The translations under genes were made by a program, and so were the position numbers. Shown piece after piece: positions 8,762 to 16,606 of a stretch of 64,000 nt of DNA (positions within the stretch are counted from its first letter, which is position 1; each line of letters starts with the position of its first letter). Origin of the DNA: Mycobacterium sp. 1245111.1 (lineage in GTDB: Bacteria; Actinomycetota; Actinomycetes; Mycobacteriales; Mycobacteriaceae); assembly GCF_001673405.1 (NCBI RefSeq), contig NZ_LZLV01000034.1, forward strand, positions 206,247 through 270,246, written 5' to 3'. Under the pieces are notes generated by a model, which searched no databases, was not told where the DNA came from, and saw nothing but the letters and a program-made list of their open reading frames with translations.

Positions 8762-9202
8762 CTATGCAGATGCCGACGCGAGCGCGTCGAGTTGGTCCAG
8801 CGTCTTGGCGAGCTGTTTGACGCCGTCCTTCTCGACCGCCTTACCCAGCGCCCCCTTGATCATCGCACCCTCGAAGTCACCGAAAACCGTGAAATTCGAA
8901 CCCTTGTCGGCCGAGTCGATGGTGAAGGTGAACTTGGCCTTGACACCGGCCATCCCTGTGCCCGAGAGCACCAACGTGCGGGGAGCCGCCACCGACTCGA
9001 TCGTCCACTCGATCTTGTTGGCCATCCCCAGCATCACGATCTTGGCGGTTAGCTTGGCGCCTTCGGTCAGCGTGTCGGGCGGGCCCTCGAGCCACTTCTC
9101 GTGGACGGTGAACCACTTGTCCCAGTTGGCCAGATCCGTGACGGTCCCCCAGAGTGCTTCCGGGCTGGCCGACAGTTCGCGGGTTGCCTCGATGTGTCCC
9201 AT
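8762..9202 (-). CDS. SRPBCC (START-like) family protein
   Basis: Small protein of 146 residues with the SRPBCC/polyketide-cyclase-like pattern: ATRELSASPEALWGTVTDLA at the start, NWDKWFTVHEKW, an alternating beta sheet, and a long C-terminal helix (KQLAKTLDQLDALA). This helix-grip fold binds hydrophobic ligands in a cavity. The ATG at 9202 is taken because the frame upstream lies inside the thiolase gene. Only 2 bases separate it from the thiolase stop, so the two are co-translated. A lipid- or acyl-CoA-binding role in the same pathway is inferred from context; no catalytic residue can be assigned. Confidence 0.82.
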   Translation of the reverse strand: MGHIEATRELSASPEALWGTVTDLANWDKWFTVHEKWLEGPPDTLTEGAKLTAKIVMLGMANKIEWTIESVAAPRTLVLSGTGMAGVKAKFTFTIDSADKGSNFTVFGDFEGAMIKGALGKAVEKDGVKQLAKTLDQLDALASASA

Positions 9203-9204
9203 GT

Positions 9205-10395
9205 TCAACGCTCCGCTCGTTGGTATGCGGTGACGACGGCTGCTCCGCCGAGTCCGATGTTGTGTTGCAGTGCGGCCGTGACGTTGTCGACCTGTCGTTT
9301 GTCCGCCGTACCGCGCAACTGCCAGGTCAGTTCGGCGCATTGCGCCAGACCGGTTGCGCCCAGTGGGTGGCCTTTGGAGATCAGGCCGCCGGACGGGTTG
9401 ACCACCCATCGTCCGCCGTAGGTGACGTCGCCGTTGTCGATGAGTTTGGCCGCCTCGCCTTCGGCGCACAGGCCGAGAGCTTCGTAGAGCAGCAGTTCGT
9501 TGGCCGAGAAGCAGTCGTGCAACTCGATGACCTGGAATTCCTCGGGTCCCAGACCGGACTGGTCGTAAACCCGTTGAGCGGCTTGCACATTCATGTGGTA
9601 GCCGATCAGGCCCTTGCAGGTGCCGTCGAAGCTGTTGGCGAAGTCGGTCGTCATCGCCTGCCCGACGATCTCGACCGCCTGCCCCGCCAGGTCGTGCTTG
9701 TCGACGAACGCCTCCGAGGCCAGGACCGCAGCGCCCGACCCGTCTGAGGTGGGTGAGCACTGCAGCTTGGTCAGCGGGTCGTAGATCATCCGGGCGGCCA
9801 GGATGTCCTCCAGCGAGTAGGACTCCTGGAATTGGGCGTACGGGTTGTTGACCGAGTGTTTGTGGTTCTTGTAACCGATCTTCGCGAAATGCTCTGCGGT
9901 GCTGCCGTATTGCTGCATGTGCTCGCGGCCGGCCGCCCCGAACATCCACGGCGCCGGCGGGAAGAGCACCTCGGAGATCTCGGCCATCGCCATCACGTGC
10001 TTGTCCATCGGGTTGGCGCGGTCGTCGTAGGTCGACTCGAGCGATCCGGGCTTCATCTTCTCGAAGCCGAGCGCGATCGTACAGTCGGCCAGCCCACCGC
10101 GAATCGCTTGCGCGGCAAGGTAGAGCGCGGTGGACCCGGTCGAACAGTTGTTGTTGACGTTGACGATTGGAATACCGCTGAGCCCCAACTCATAGAGCGC
10201 CCGCTGACCCGAGGTCGACTCCCCGTAGACGTAGCCGACGTAGCCCTGCTCGATCGCCGCGTAGTCGATACCGGCGTCCGCGAGCGCCTTGGTGCCGGAC
10301 TCGCGCGCCATGTCGGGATAATCCCAATTCTCCCGGCGGCCCGGCTTTTCGAACTTCGTCATCCCCACGCCGATGACGTAGACCTTGTTTGACAT
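9205..10395 (-). CDS. ltp1: Thiolase-fold lipid-transfer protein (SCP-x type, Ltp1-like)
   Basis: Thiolase-superfamily protein of 396 residues. The acyl-binding cysteine is Cys84 in [20 protein letters not shown] and [11 protein letters not shown] supply the other conserved active-site segments of SCP-x thiolases, and the C-terminal [12 protein letters not shown] is typical of the group. It should cleave 3-ketoacyl-CoA, or act as a retro-aldolase on branched steroid side chains as some Ltp proteins do. Sequence and position relative to sirR agree with M. tuberculosis Rv2790c (ltp1). It is the first gene of the leftward operon, with a candidate promoter just upstream. Confidence 0.87.
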   Translation of the reverse strand: MSNKVYVIGVGMTKFEKPGRRENWDYPDMARESGTKALADAGIDYAAIEQGYVGYVYGESTSGQRALYELGLSGIPIVNVNNNCSTGSTALYLAAQAIRGGLADCTIALGFEKMKPGSLESTYDDRANPMDKHVMAMAEISEVLFPPAPWMFGAAGREHMQQYGSTAEHFAKIGYKNHKHSVNNPYAQFQESYSLEDILAARMIYDPLTKLQCSPTSDGSGAAVLASEAFVDKHDLAGQAVEIVGQAMTTDFANSFDGTCKGLIGYHMNVQAAQRVYDQSGLGPEEFQVIELHDCFSANELLLYEALGLCAEGEAAKLIDNGDVTYGGRWVVNPSGGLISKGHPLGATGLAQCAELTWQLRGTADKRQVDNVTAALQHNIGLGGAAVVTAYQRAER

Positions 10396-10429
10396 AGCGC
10401 TCCCTTGAACTCTGTCAGCTTCGTGTTAA

Positions 10430-10458
10430 AACATACACACCTGATTGTATCTTTGCAA
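10430..10458 (-). promoter_or_regulatory. Candidate promoter with internal dyad ahead of ltp1 operon
   Basis: On the minus strand a TTGCAA hexamer (10458–10453) and a TATGTT hexamer (10435–10430) are exactly 17 bases apart, a plausible −35/−10 pair for a SigA-type promoter 35 bases before the ltp1 start. Overlapping it is an imperfect 18-base dyad with perfect 5-base arms, ATACA (10433–10437) and TGTAT (10446–10450), a suitable place for a TetR-type repressor. This is pattern matching only. Confidence 0.35.
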
Positions 10459-10496
10459 TGGGGCAGCACTGAGCGTTTCGAGCCACAAGAGCGTGA

Positions 10497-11153
10497 TCAG
10501 TCCAAGGCGTCGGCGGTGAGCAGGCCGTCGGCGACGATCCGTAGGTGCTCACAGGCACGGTCCCACCGCCTGCGCGCGCGGTCGGTGTCGCTGTCGACGA
10601 AGCTCGCGAGCAAAATCCCCCGCAGTGCGTCCATCGCGGTGTAGACGAAGTTGCGCAGATCTTTGCGCGCGGCATGATCGGGCACCAGCTGCGCGATCGC
10701 CGAAACCAGCGTGCTGTTGACCAACGGCTCGACCCGCTCGACGTGACCGGCCAGAACCGAGTCGGTGCGCGCCGCCACCCAAAGTTCAACCGTGGCAACC
10801 AACATCGGGCCCTGGTGGGCCTCCCACAAAAACTCCAGCACCGTCGAGACCGGATCGGTACTGGCCTCCATGCGGCCGAACTCGCGCATGGCGCCCTGCA
10901 CACGCTGCTGAGCGAGATGTTCGATCGCGGCCACCACCAGATCTTCTTTGGAGCGAAAATGATGGATCTGCGCACCGCGGGTGACACCGGCAAGTTCGGC
11001 GACTCGTGGCGTGGTCGTCCCGGCATAGCCGTAGGTCACCAGGCACTCGATGGTGGCGTCCAGAAGGCGCGCGCGCATGGCGGCGCTGCGTTCCGCCTGG
11101 GTGCGCCGAATCCGTCGTTCGCTGACTTCCGCCACCTCGCCTACCGCCTGCAT
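10497..11153 (-). CDS. TetR/AcrR-family transcriptional regulator
   Basis: Repressor of 218 residues with an N-terminal TetR helix-turn-helix (about 17–63: RARLLDATIECLVTYGYAGT then VTRGAQIHHFRSKEDLV) and a longer ligand-binding helical domain. It lies directly upstream of, and in the same direction as, the lipid-catabolism operon, 102 bases from ltp1. It is the obvious candidate regulator of that operon, with an acyl-CoA or pathway intermediate as inducer (inference). A perfect inverted repeat just upstream of its own start suggests autoregulation. Confidence 0.87.
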   Translation of the reverse strand: MQAVGEVAEVSERRIRRTQAERSAAMRARLLDATIECLVTYGYAGTTTPRVAELAGVTRGAQIHHFRSKEDLVVAAIEHLAQQRVQGAMREFGRMEASTDPVSTVLEFLWEAHQGPMLVATVELWVAARTDSVLAGHVERVEPLVNSTLVSAIAQLVPDHAARKDLRNFVYTAMDALRGILLASFVDSDTDRARRRWDRACEHLRIVADGLLTADALD

Positions 11154-11167
11154 CTTCCGGCCAACTT

Positions 11168-11185
11168 ACATTCCAGTCAGAATGT
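11168..11185. promoter_or_regulatory. Perfect inverted repeat upstream of TetR gene (putative operator)
   Basis: ACATTC and GAATGT, perfect 6-base arms around a 6-base spacer (18-base dyad), start 15 bases upstream of the TetR start codon. Size, symmetry and position are those expected of a TetR autoregulatory operator. No copy of the exact motif was noticed before ltp1, where a different dyad occurs. Confidence 0.45.
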
Positions 11186-11232
11186 TATGTTAGCGGAGTC
11201 GCGATGAGTGCACCGGATGAATCGGTGATCCC

Positions 11233-11613
11233 CTACTGCATATGGCGTGGGCACATCGCGGCGATGCTGGCTCCCACGAAAAACCCGGCGTGATAGGCAT
11301 CCAACTTCGTCTGTGACATCGCATCGTTGGCGACGTCACTCGCCTGCTTACCTTGATCGAGTTCGCTGCAGACCTCGCGCCCGGCGGCGATCGCCGCCGG
11401 ACCGGACGTGAAGGTGATGCCTCGCGCAGTGAGTGCTCCCAGGAAGTTGGTGCTGTTGTCGGCATCGGCGGACGCGGCCGGCGTCAGCGGTCCCACGACA
11501 CCGACCGTCGCGGCCGCTACGGCAAGGCCCGCCAGCATCGATCGCACAAGGCTGAACGAATGCGCTTTGGGGATACCGACCTCGGCGGGCGCCTGTGCGA
11601 ATAGGAATGTCAT
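11233..11613 (-). CDS. DUF732-family small secreted protein
   Basis: Protein of 126 residues resembling the mycobacterial DUF732 family. A hydrophobic export segment (SMLAGLAVAAATVGVVGP) ends with the likely signal-peptidase site ASA–DADN. The mature part has the family pattern NFLGALTARGITF, then a first Cys (GREVCSELD) and a last Cys near the C-terminus (AAMCPRH), presumably paired in a disulfide. The start is uncertain: an internal ATG before LAGLAVAAA would give a more typical signal peptide than the 1613-side ATG used here. Function is unknown for the family. It stands alone between the TetR and the antiporter genes. Confidence 0.75.
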   Translation of the reverse strand: MTFLFAQAPAEVGIPKAHSFSLVRSMLAGLAVAAATVGVVGPLTPAASADADNSTNFLGALTARGITFTSGPAAIAAGREVCSELDQGKQASDVANDAMSQTKLDAYHAGFFVGASIAAMCPRHMQ

Positions 11614-11649
11614 TTCAGCCTCCGATCTCCGATGAGTGTTTGGTCAATG

Positions 11650-12729
11650 TCAGGTGAGGATGGGAACGAGGCCTGCGGCAAAGATTAGGTAGAACATCGC
11701 CGACATGGCCAGCCGCTTGGGCGTGAGGCTGTTGGCGCGCATCGTCACCAGCAGGTAGGTGATGGCGGCCATGGTGATGACACCGGACCACAGCAGGGCG
11801 TGGTCGAGGTGCCAGTCGGTGAACATCAGGCCCAGGCCGCTGGGCACGGTGGCCTGGATCATCATGGCGCCGGAGATGTTGGCAAGCGCGAGTTGGGTTT
11901 TGCCCTGCCGGACCCAGATGATCGCGTTCATGATCTCGGGAAGCTCGGTGGCGACTGGGGACAACAGCAGCGCGGTGACCGCACCGGACAATCCCAGCAT
12001 CGGGGCAATGACGTCGAGCTGGTGGACGAACAGCTGCGATGACACGAAGATCACCACCAATGCGCCCAGCGTCTGGACCAGCACGGCCGCGTTGGCCGGC
12101 CTTGTCGCGCGCGGTTGTAGCTTGAGCGGCTCGAGATCCTCGACGGCGTCGCCGTCCTGACCGCGGCGAATCTCGCGCCAGAAGTAGGCCCCGTAGACCG
12201 CGAAGAACAGCACGCCCAGCCACGGCTTCACCGCGAATGCCACCAGGCCCAGCGCGACCTTGACCACGAATACAGCGATGAACCAGCGCTGGTCGCGCGC
12301 CAGGCGCTCGCCCTGGGAAGCGGTGAACCATGCTGCCTCAGGCCCCTGCGCGTCGTCGGGCTCGACCATGGAGCGCTTGACGAGGCTCGCTGCGCCCACG
12401 CCGACCAAGACTTTCTCTCGGCTGCGGGCCCGGCGGCGCAGAAGCAGCACGGCCCCCGTCACGCCGTAGGCGACGGTGGCCAGCACCAACGGGCCGCCCA
12501 TCGCCGCACCTACGCCGATGTTGCGGACATCAGCCGTTGGACCAGTCGTCACCGCGACGAGGGTGACGACCGATTCCGGCAGCGCGGTGCCACAAGCGGC
12601 CAGCACGGTTCCGACCGCCATCGTGCCGAGGTTGAGTCGCTGCCCGAGCCATTCCACGGCGTTGACGAACCACTCGCAGGAGACGTAGATCGCGACCGCG
12701 CAGGCGAGCAGGATCACCATGTGCACCAT
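11650..12729 (-). CDS. CaCA-family sodium/calcium exchanger-like antiporter
   Basis: Membrane protein of 359 residues with about ten hydrophobic segments and the two inverted alpha-repeats that define the Ca2+/cation antiporter superfamily. The first is around AACGTALPESVVTLVA and the second around SPVATELPEIMNAI, both with the acidic residue that coordinates the cation. A charged loop (LRRRARSREK, and EPDDAQGPE) separates the halves. It should exchange Na+ or H+ for Ca2+ or another divalent ion across the plasma membrane. It is divergent from an ArsR/SmtB-type metal sensor with 140 bases between them, which hints that the substrate may be a transition metal. An alternative start is the ATG 9 bases downstream. 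Confidence 0.87.
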   Translation of the reverse strand: MVHMVILLACAVAIYVSCEWFVNAVEWLGQRLNLGTMAVGTVLAACGTALPESVVTLVAVTTGPTADVRNIGVGAAMGGPLVLATVAYGVTGAVLLLRRRARSREKVLVGVGAASLVKRSMVEPDDAQGPEAAWFTASQGERLARDQRWFIAVFVVKVALGLVAFAVKPWLGVLFFAVYGAYFWREIRRGQDGDAVEDLEPLKLQPRATRPANAAVLVQTLGALVVIFVSSQLFVHQLDVIAPMLGLSGAVTALLLSPVATELPEIMNAIIWVRQGKTQLALANISGAMMIQATVPSGLGLMFTDWHLDHALLWSGVITMAAITYLLVTMRANSLTPKRLAMSAMFYLIFAAGLVPILT

Positions 12730-12810
12730 GTGAGCTCCGCCTTTCTCACGTCTCGGGGCGAACGCAGTCTCGTGCGATCGGGCTTAGCCCATGCTGCCCT
12801 CATTTTGATA

Positions 12811-12847
12811 GTTTCGCAAATGTTAAAGTATTTCGATATGGCGAAAC
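12811..12847. promoter_or_regulatory. Inverted repeat in antiporter/ArsR divergent promoter region
   Basis: GTTTCGC (12811–12817) and GCGAAAC (12841–12847) form perfect 7-base arms around 23 bases of AT-rich sequence that contains a second TTTCG copy. The element is centred in the intergenic region between the antiporter and the ArsR gene, where a metal-responsive repressor would be expected to control both. The arms are further apart than the usual 12-2-12 SmtB site, so the real operator may be only part of this. Confidence 0.4.
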
Positions 12848-12869
12848 ACGCCGTGGGGCACGCGTCAGA

Positions 12870-13259
12870 ATGGATACCGATATGGCGCAACCAAAAGATC
12901 GGCCGTCCGAAACCGTGCAGCGCGATGCGCTATCGGCCGAGCCGACGAGGCCGCAGCTCGACTCCGCGGCCAGCACATTCGCACTGCTGAGCAATTCGGC
13001 TCGGCTGCATGTGCTCTGGTTGGCAGCCCAGAACAGCCACGACGTCACCGCGCTCGCGGAGCGCACCGGCCTCGGAGTGGCGACCATGAGTCAGCACCTG
13101 ACCAAGCTCCGGCTGGCCGGCCTGATCAGCGCCCGCCGAGAAGGGCGGCGCCACATCTACACCGTCGACGACCCGCATATCTTGACGCTGGTCCAGCAGA
13201 TCTTCGCCCACATCGCGCCGGACGGGAGCCTCGCACCCGACCCGCCACCGGCCGTCTGA
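12870..13259 (+). CDS. ArsR/SmtB-family metal-sensing repressor
   Basis: Winged-helix regulator of 129 residues (HTH about 36–98: LLSNSARLHVLWLA, GLGVATMSQHLTKLRLAGLI, and the wing REGRRHIYTV). It lacks the ArsR CVC motif but has an alpha-5 metal site like SmtB and NmtR: Asp101, His103 and His114 with the D-x-H-x10-H spacing, and Asp118 nearby as a possible fourth ligand. Such sites sense Zn, Ni or Co and release DNA when loaded. The gene is divergent from a CaCA antiporter, the usual layout of a sensor and its transporter. An ATG 12 bases downstream (MAQPK) is an alternative start. Confidence 0.85.
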   Translation: MDTDMAQPKDRPSETVQRDALSAEPTRPQLDSAASTFALLSNSARLHVLWLAAQNSHDVTALAERTGLGVATMSQHLTKLRLAGLISARREGRRHIYTVDDPHILTLVQQIFAHIAPDGSLAPDPPPAV

Positions 13260-13266
13260 GGCGCCG

Positions 13267-14145
13267 TTACAGCGTGGCCGGCCGGATCACGACGATCGAC
13301 TTGGTCTTCGAACCCGCGTCCCGCAGCAGGGCCATCACCCGGCCGTCGGCGGTGTGTGCGGCGTAAACGCCTTCGATGCCAGCCGAATTCAGAGTTCGGC
13401 CGTTGGCAGCCGAGTCCGCCTCGTCCTCGGTGAGTTCTCGATGGGCAAACAGCAGCAGGCACGCCTCGTCGAGGGTCAGGCTCACACCGGGTCGGTCGGC
13501 TAAGTCCTCGAGCGAGCGGGCCTGCGCGACGTCGAACCGGCCAACCCGGGTGCGACGCAACGCGGTCAGGTGACCACCCACCCCCAGTGTCGCGCCGACA
13601 TCGCGGGCCAGGGCACGTATGTAGGTCCCCGACGAGCAGTCCACCTCGACCTCGACGTCGACGAGTTGGCCGTGGCGGCGCACGGCCAGCAGGTCGAAGC
13701 GGTCGATGCGTACCGGCCGGGCGGACAGCTCGACGGCCCGGCCCTCGCGGGCGAGCCGGTAGGCACGCTGGCCGCTGACCTTGATGGCACTGACCGCCGA
13801 GGGGACCTGCTCGATGTCGCCGCGCAATCCGGAGATCGCCGCCTCGATCGCGTCGTCGGTCACGCCTTGGGCCGAAACCTGTTGCGTGATTTCGCCTTCC
13901 GCATCCTCGGTGGACGTCGATTGGCCCAGCCTGATCGTGGCCGTGTAGGACTTCGAGGTCTCGGTCACCAGGCCCAGGATCTTCGTGGCCCGCTCGATCC
14001 CGATCACCAAAACGCCGGTGGCCATCGGATCGAGCGTCCCGGCATGACCCACCCGCCGAGTGGCGAAGATGCGTCGGCAGCGGCCCACGACGTCATGGCT
14101 CGTCATGCCCGGCGGTTTGTCGACGATGACGAGACCCGGGTTCAT
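13267..14145 (-). CDS. truB: tRNA pseudouridine-55 synthase
   Basis: TruB makes pseudouridine 55 in the T-loop of tRNAs. The 292-residue protein has the catalytic Asp39 in [13 protein letters not shown], the [12 protein letters not shown] segment, [13 protein letters not shown], and a C-terminal PUA-like region. The ATG at 14145 overlaps the pptT stop (ATGA); the open frame continues upstream but lies inside pptT. The gene pair truB–pptT is conserved in mycobacteria (Rv2793c–Rv2794c). It ends 7 bases from the convergent ArsR gene. Confidence 0.95.
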   Translation of the reverse strand: MNPGLVIVDKPPGMTSHDVVGRCRRIFATRRVGHAGTLDPMATGVLVIGIERATKILGLVTETSKSYTATIRLGQSTSTEDAEGEITQQVSAQGVTDDAIEAAISGLRGDIEQVPSAVSAIKVSGQRAYRLAREGRAVELSARPVRIDRFDLLAVRRHGQLVDVEVEVDCSSGTYIRALARDVGATLGVGGHLTALRRTRVGRFDVAQARSLEDLADRPGVSLTLDEACLLLFAHRELTEDEADSAANGRTLNSAGIEGVYAAHTADGRVMALLRDAGSKTKSIVVIRPATL

Positions 14146-14816
14146 AGCGTGATGGCCGTCAGCACCAGGTCGCGGCCCACCGACCACCGCCCGGCCAGCG
14201 TGCTCAACGGCGGACCCGACAGCGTGTCCCCGTCGATCAGAATCGTCGATTCGAAACCGCCGGCGGTGCCCGATCCATCGACGGTGAAGGTGATGTGCGC
14301 GTCCTCGAAGCCGAGCCAGCGCTTGGTCAGCGGGAACCACGCCTTGTAGGTTGCCTCTTTGGCGCAGAACAGGATTCGGTCCCAGTGCATAGCCGGTGGC
14401 AGGGCCGCGATCTCGGTGCGCTCGGCCGGTAGGCTGATCGCGTCGAGCACCCCGTCGGGCAATACGTCGTGAGGCTCGGCGTCCACACCCAGGGAGCGGA
14501 CCGACCCGGCGCGCCCGACCACCGCGCCACGGTAGCCGGCCGTGTGGGTGATGCTGCCGACCACGCCATCGGGCCAGCATGGTTCACCCTTCTCCCCCTT
14601 GAGAATCGGCACCGGAGGAAATCCAAGTTCGCCCAGGGCAATTCGCGCGCAGTACCGGACGGTGATGAACTCGTTACGCCGCTTGGCCACCGACCGTTCG
14701 ATCAACGGCTCTTCTTCGGCCATCGGTGTCAAACCCGGTGGGTCGGAATACAACTCGGCACAGGCCAGGTCTGGCATGCTGGGCAGCACCGCAGACATCA
14801 AGGTAGTCAATGTCAT
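14142..14816 (-). CDS. pptT: 4'-phosphopantetheinyl transferase PptT
   Basis: Sfp-type transferase of 224 residues that moves phosphopantetheine from CoA onto carrier domains of type I FAS, polyketide synthases and peptide synthetases; it is essential in M. tuberculosis. The Mg-binding motif is GVDAEPHD (Asp112, Glu114), the second motif is [11 protein letters not shown] (Lys153, Glu154, Lys158), and [11 protein letters not shown] (74–84) and [12 protein letters not shown] (88–99) match the family. The ATG at 14816 (MTLTTL) gives a length close to the M. tuberculosis enzyme; an ATG 6 codons later is possible. It overlaps truB by 4 bases and starts 5 bases after the phosphoesterase stop. Confidence 0.94.
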   Translation of the reverse strand: MTLTTLMSAVLPSMPDLACAELYSDPPGLTPMAEEEPLIERSVAKRRNEFITVRYCARIALGELGFPPVPILKGEKGEPCWPDGVVGSITHTAGYRGAVVGRAGSVRSLGVDAEPHDVLPDGVLDAISLPAERTEIAALPPAMHWDRILFCAKEATYKAWFPLTKRWLGFEDAHITFTVDGSGTAGGFESTILIDGDTLSGPPLSTLAGRWSVGRDLVLTAITL

Positions 14817-14821
14817 TGCGG

Positions 14822-15790
14822 CTACCGCTGACGCAGCCGGTCTCGGAGCTGCTGTGCCTGCGCCTTCATCTCCGCGGTGATGACGAAGTGGCCACCGAAG
14901 TCGTTGAGATAGCCGGGCGCGTACTGCGGATCGGGCAGGATCTGCCGCAGCCAGCTGTACGGCTTGCGGCGGCGCCACTCGCGCGGATAACCCACCGACA
15001 CCTCTTCGAATCGGACGTCGTCGTACCACGTGGTCCGCGGAATGTGCAGATGCCCGTACACCGAACACACCGCGTTGTAGCGGGTGTGCCAGTCGGCGGT
15101 CTCGGTGGTGCCGCACCACAGCGAAAACTCCGGGAGAAACAGCGCGTCGCAGGGTTGGCGCACCATCGGGAAGTGGTTGACCAGCACGGTGGGATTCATC
15201 CAGTCCAGCTCGTCGAGCCGCTTGCGGGTGGCGGCCACCCGCTCATGGCACCACGCTTCACGGGTCGGGTACGGCTGCGGTGAGAGCAGGAACTCGTCGG
15301 TGCACACGACGTTGCGCTCCCGCGCGATCGCCAGCCCCTCGGCCTTCGTCGTCGCACCTCTCGGCAGGAACGAGTAGTCGTACAGCAAAAACATCGGCAC
15401 GATCGTCGCCGGGCCGCCCCGCTCGGTCCAGACCGGGAACGGATGTTCGGGACTCACCACACCCAGCTCGTCGCAGATGTCGACCAGATAGTCGTACCGA
15501 TCCCGCCCGAAGACCTGCATCGGGTCTTTGTTGGTGGTCCACAGCTCGTGGTTGCCGGGCACCCAGATCACCTTGGCGAACCGTCGCCGCAGCAGGTCGA
15601 GCGCCCAGCGGATCTCGTCGGTCCGCTCGGCGACGTCGCCGCACACGATCAGCCAGTCGTCCGGTGTCGACGGGTACAGGGATTCGGTGACGGGCTTGTT
15701 GCCGACATGGCCGGTGTGGAGATCCGATACCGCCCACAGCGTCGGCTGTCGCGCGGTCGGGGGCTGCTGCCCGTGTTCTTGCCAAGCCAC
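14822..15790 (-). CDS. Metallophosphoesterase (Rv2795c-like)
   Basis: Calcineurin-like phosphoesterase of 322 residues. The di-metal ligands are visible as SDLHTGH (Asp23, His25), CGDV (Asp52) and GNHE (Asn80, His81), with further His residues in VNHFPM and YGHLHIP near the C-terminus. Gene order matches Rv2795c, which is reported to act as a phosphopantetheinyl hydrolase opposing PptT by removing the prosthetic group from carrier proteins. Being translated immediately ahead of pptT supports such a paired role. The physiological link comes from prior knowledge, not from this sequence. Confidence 0.9.
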   Translation of the reverse strand: MAWQEHGQQPPTARQPTLWAVSDLHTGHVGNKPVTESLYPSTPDDWLIVCGDVAERTDEIRWALDLLRRRFAKVIWVPGNHELWTTNKDPMQVFGRDRYDYLVDICDELGVVSPEHPFPVWTERGGPATIVPMFLLYDYSFLPRGATTKAEGLAIARERNVVCTDEFLLSPQPYPTREAWCHERVAATRKRLDELDWMNPTVLVNHFPMVRQPCDALFLPEFSLWCGTTETADWHTRYNAVCSVYGHLHIPRTTWYDDVRFEEVSVGYPREWRRRKPYSWLRQILPDPQYAPGYLNDFGGHFVITAEMKAQAQQLRDRLRQR

Positions 15791-15989
15791 GACTCCCCAG
15801 CCTAACGGCTGGTCACTATCGGCTCCGCCAGCGAGGCGGCGCGCGGACTAGAACAGGTTCTCGTTTACTCTGTGGCGGCACGGGGGTGACTTGTAAACTC
15901 CCCGCAGTAGTGGAGCCACGTCCGACGACGATGGGGCCCGCACAGCGGGCCAAGGAGGAGTCGGGCTGTCAGGCCCAGAAGGGGGTGTC

Positions 15990-16571
15990 ATGGTCGGCAA
16001 GCTTCGTCTGCTTGCGGCGTTCGGTGCCCTGTTCACAGCCGTGATCGTGACGTGGCAGAGCGCTCCGCCGGCCACCGTCGGCCGACCCAGCGTCGAGCTT
16101 CGCTCCACCGCGGCCCCGATGGATCCGCCGACCACGATGAAAAGCCCGATCGTGGCGACCACCGATCCGAGCCCGTTCGACCCGTGTCGCGACATCCCGT
16201 TCGACGTGGTCCAGCGGTTGGGCCTGGGCTTCACTCCGCCGATTCCCGAAGAAGGGCTGCGCTGCCACTTCGACGCGGGCAACTACCAGTTGGCCGTCGA
16301 GCCGATCATTTGGCGCACCTACGAGCAATCATTGCCGGCCGACGCGATCGAGACCACCATCAACGGCCATCGTGCGGCGCAATGGTGGAATCTCAAGCCG
16401 ACCTACCACAACAGCTACTTCTACTTCTCCTGCATGGTGGCCTTCAAGACCAGCTACGGCGTCATCCAACAGTCGCTGTTCTACTCGACGATCTACTCCT
16501 CTCCGGAGGTCGACTGCCCGGCGACCAACCTGCAGCGCGCCAACGAGCTCTCGCCGTACTACAAGTTCTAA
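15990..16571 (+). CDS. DUF3558-like exported or membrane-anchored protein (Rv2799-like)
   Basis: Protein of 193 residues with an N-terminal hydrophobic segment (LLAAFGALFTAVIVTW, a signal anchor or signal peptide), a low-complexity Pro/Thr linker, and a globular domain resembling DUF3558. The domain starts at DPSPFDPCRDIPFDVVQRLG and contains three further Cys (GLRCHFD, FSCMVAF, EVDCPA). No lipobox Cys follows the hydrophobic segment, so it is not a typical lipoprotein. Order with the downstream CocE-type hydrolase equals Rv2799–Rv2800. Function is unknown; four cysteines suggest two disulfides outside the membrane. About 200 bases without a gene precede it, in which no clear promoter was picked out. 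Confidence 0.78.
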   Translation: MVGKLRLLAAFGALFTAVIVTWQSAPPATVGRPSVELRSTAAPMDPPTTMKSPIVATTDPSPFDPCRDIPFDVVQRLGLGFTPPIPEEGLRCHFDAGNYQLAVEPIIWRTYEQSLPADAIETTINGHRAAQWWNLKPTYHNSYFYFSCMVAFKTSYGVIQQSLFYSTIYSSPEVDCPATNLQRANELSPYYKF

Positions 16572-16606
16572 TCCCGTGACGGCCGTCGCCCCCATAACCT
16601 GATGCG

